Positions 6,386-6,781 of a DNA stretch of 6,781 nucleotides are shown here, one piece after another; positions within the stretch are counted from its first letter, which is position 1; each line of letters opens with the position of its first letter. The stretch is from an uncultured Granulicatella sp. (GTDB lineage: Bacteria > Bacillota > Bacilli > Lactobacillales > Aerococcaceae): NCBI GenBank assembly GCA_938017885.1, contig CALIJD010000138.1, positions 1 through 6,781 of the forward strand. The letters run 5' to 3'. A program made the position numbers and the translations under genes. The notes beneath the pieces are model-generated. The model worked only from the letters and a program-made list of their open reading frames with translations, ran no database searches and was not told the DNA's origin.

Positions 6386-6781
6386 TTATCGAATCGTTGT
6401 ATCCGGTGTAAAGTATATTCCTACTTCCATATCAACGGTTCCTTTTTTACCATTCAACTGTTTTGCAATTGAAGGATAATACACTAATTTATCCCCAATA
6501 TCCTTCAAATTTCCGATGACTCGATTTCCATCTTTCATCTTCAAATAAATTTTTTGGTGATTTTTAATATCGTTTGGATATTGAATTTCTTTTATCTCTC
6601 GAATAATACTACTAGAAACTTTTTCTAATTGTTTCGCTAGAGTTTTATATTGAGTTTCTTCAGTAAAATCTACTAATTCTGGATATTCTTCTGTAGAAAG
6701 ATTTGCTTCCACTTCGATTGTTTGACCATCAGCAAGAAGTTCAAATGTTTTCTCTTCCGTTTTAAAATAACCAATAGCAGG
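6386..6781 (-). CDS. divIB: Cell division protein DivIB/FtsQ, C-terminal 131 residues (cut by window edge)
   Basis: The reading frame is open from the right edge to the stop at 6388-6386, giving the last 131 residues. An internal GTG at 6712 is not a real start, because the frame continues upstream with recognisable sequence (PAIGYFKTEEKTFELLADGQ). The segment matches the extracellular beta domain of DivIB, the bitopic protein that forms a complex with FtsL and DivIC and helps activate septal peptidoglycan synthesis. Diagnostic parts are YPELVDF, a helix LAKQLEKVSSSIIREIKEI, LKMKDGNRVIGNL, LVYYPSIAKQLNGKKGTVDM and EVGIYFTP near the end. These fit the family pattern of a DG-N-V-I-G strand, then YPSIA and a DMEVG strand. 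The protein ends soon after, with almost no gamma tail. The N-terminal membrane helix and POTRA domain lie outside the window. Its place just before ftsA is the usual one. Confidence 0.93.
   Translation of the reverse strand, partial: PAIGYFKTEEKTFELLADGQTIEVEANLSTEEYPELVDFTEETQYKTLAKQLEKVSSSIIREIKEIQYPNDIKNHQKIYLKMKDGNRVIGNLKDIGDKLVYYPSIAKQLNGKKGTVDMEVGIYFTPDTTIR

Noticed and set aside
6356..6387. Possible terminator after divIB from facing A and T runs around CATATG
   Set aside because: Apart from the A/T runs no stable GC-containing stem forms, so read-through into ftsA is more likely.
1..6781. Search for a mobile element, defence system, CRISPR array or RNA gene
   Set aside because: Conserved dcw genes cover almost the whole window, and no transposase, integrase, array repeats, tRNA cloverleaf or riboswitch was recognised.

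Overview
The window is the 3' half of a low-GC Gram-positive division and cell wall (dcw) cluster, with every gene on the minus strand. The low GC, strong AAGGAGG-type ribosome binding sites, the order divIB-ftsA-ftsZ-yggS-sepF-yggT-ylmH-divIVA and the protein sequences point to Bacillota, order Lactobacillales. A Carnobacteriaceae/Enterococcaceae-like host is my best guess. It is inferred from general resemblance and not proven.

In the direction of transcription (high to low coordinates), the window starts in the C-terminal part of divIB (6781-6386). A 129-bp AT-rich spacer with a weak candidate promoter and short direct repeats follows. Then comes a very compact run: ftsA (GTG start), ftsZ, yggS, sepF, yggT, ylmH and divIVA. 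Gaps are 23 bp or less, and two junctions have 1-nt TAATG overlaps. A hairpin terminator follows divIVA. Next is a small HesB/IscA-like gene, a second strong terminator, and then a separate promoter driving a gene that runs off the left edge. That last gene encodes an N-terminal winged-helix domain fused to a nucleotidyltransferase that may be LicC-like.

The central genes form one functional module. FtsZ builds the Z-ring, and FtsA and SepF tether it to the membrane. DivIB is part of the septal wall synthesis complex, and DivIVA marks curved membrane at septum and poles. YggT/YlmG is a small membrane protein of the same operon. YggS (a PLP-homeostasis protein) and YlmH (an S4-domain RNA/ribosome-binding protein) are conserved passengers.

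I see no mobile element, CRISPR array, tRNA, rRNA or phage signature, and no clearly novel multi-gene system. The less ordinary points lie at the left end. These are a DNA-binding domain fused to a nucleotidyltransferase with a dyad over its own putative start site, a HesB-like gene where ileS is usually found, and a terminator hairpin that contains a perfect Shine-Dalgarno sequence.
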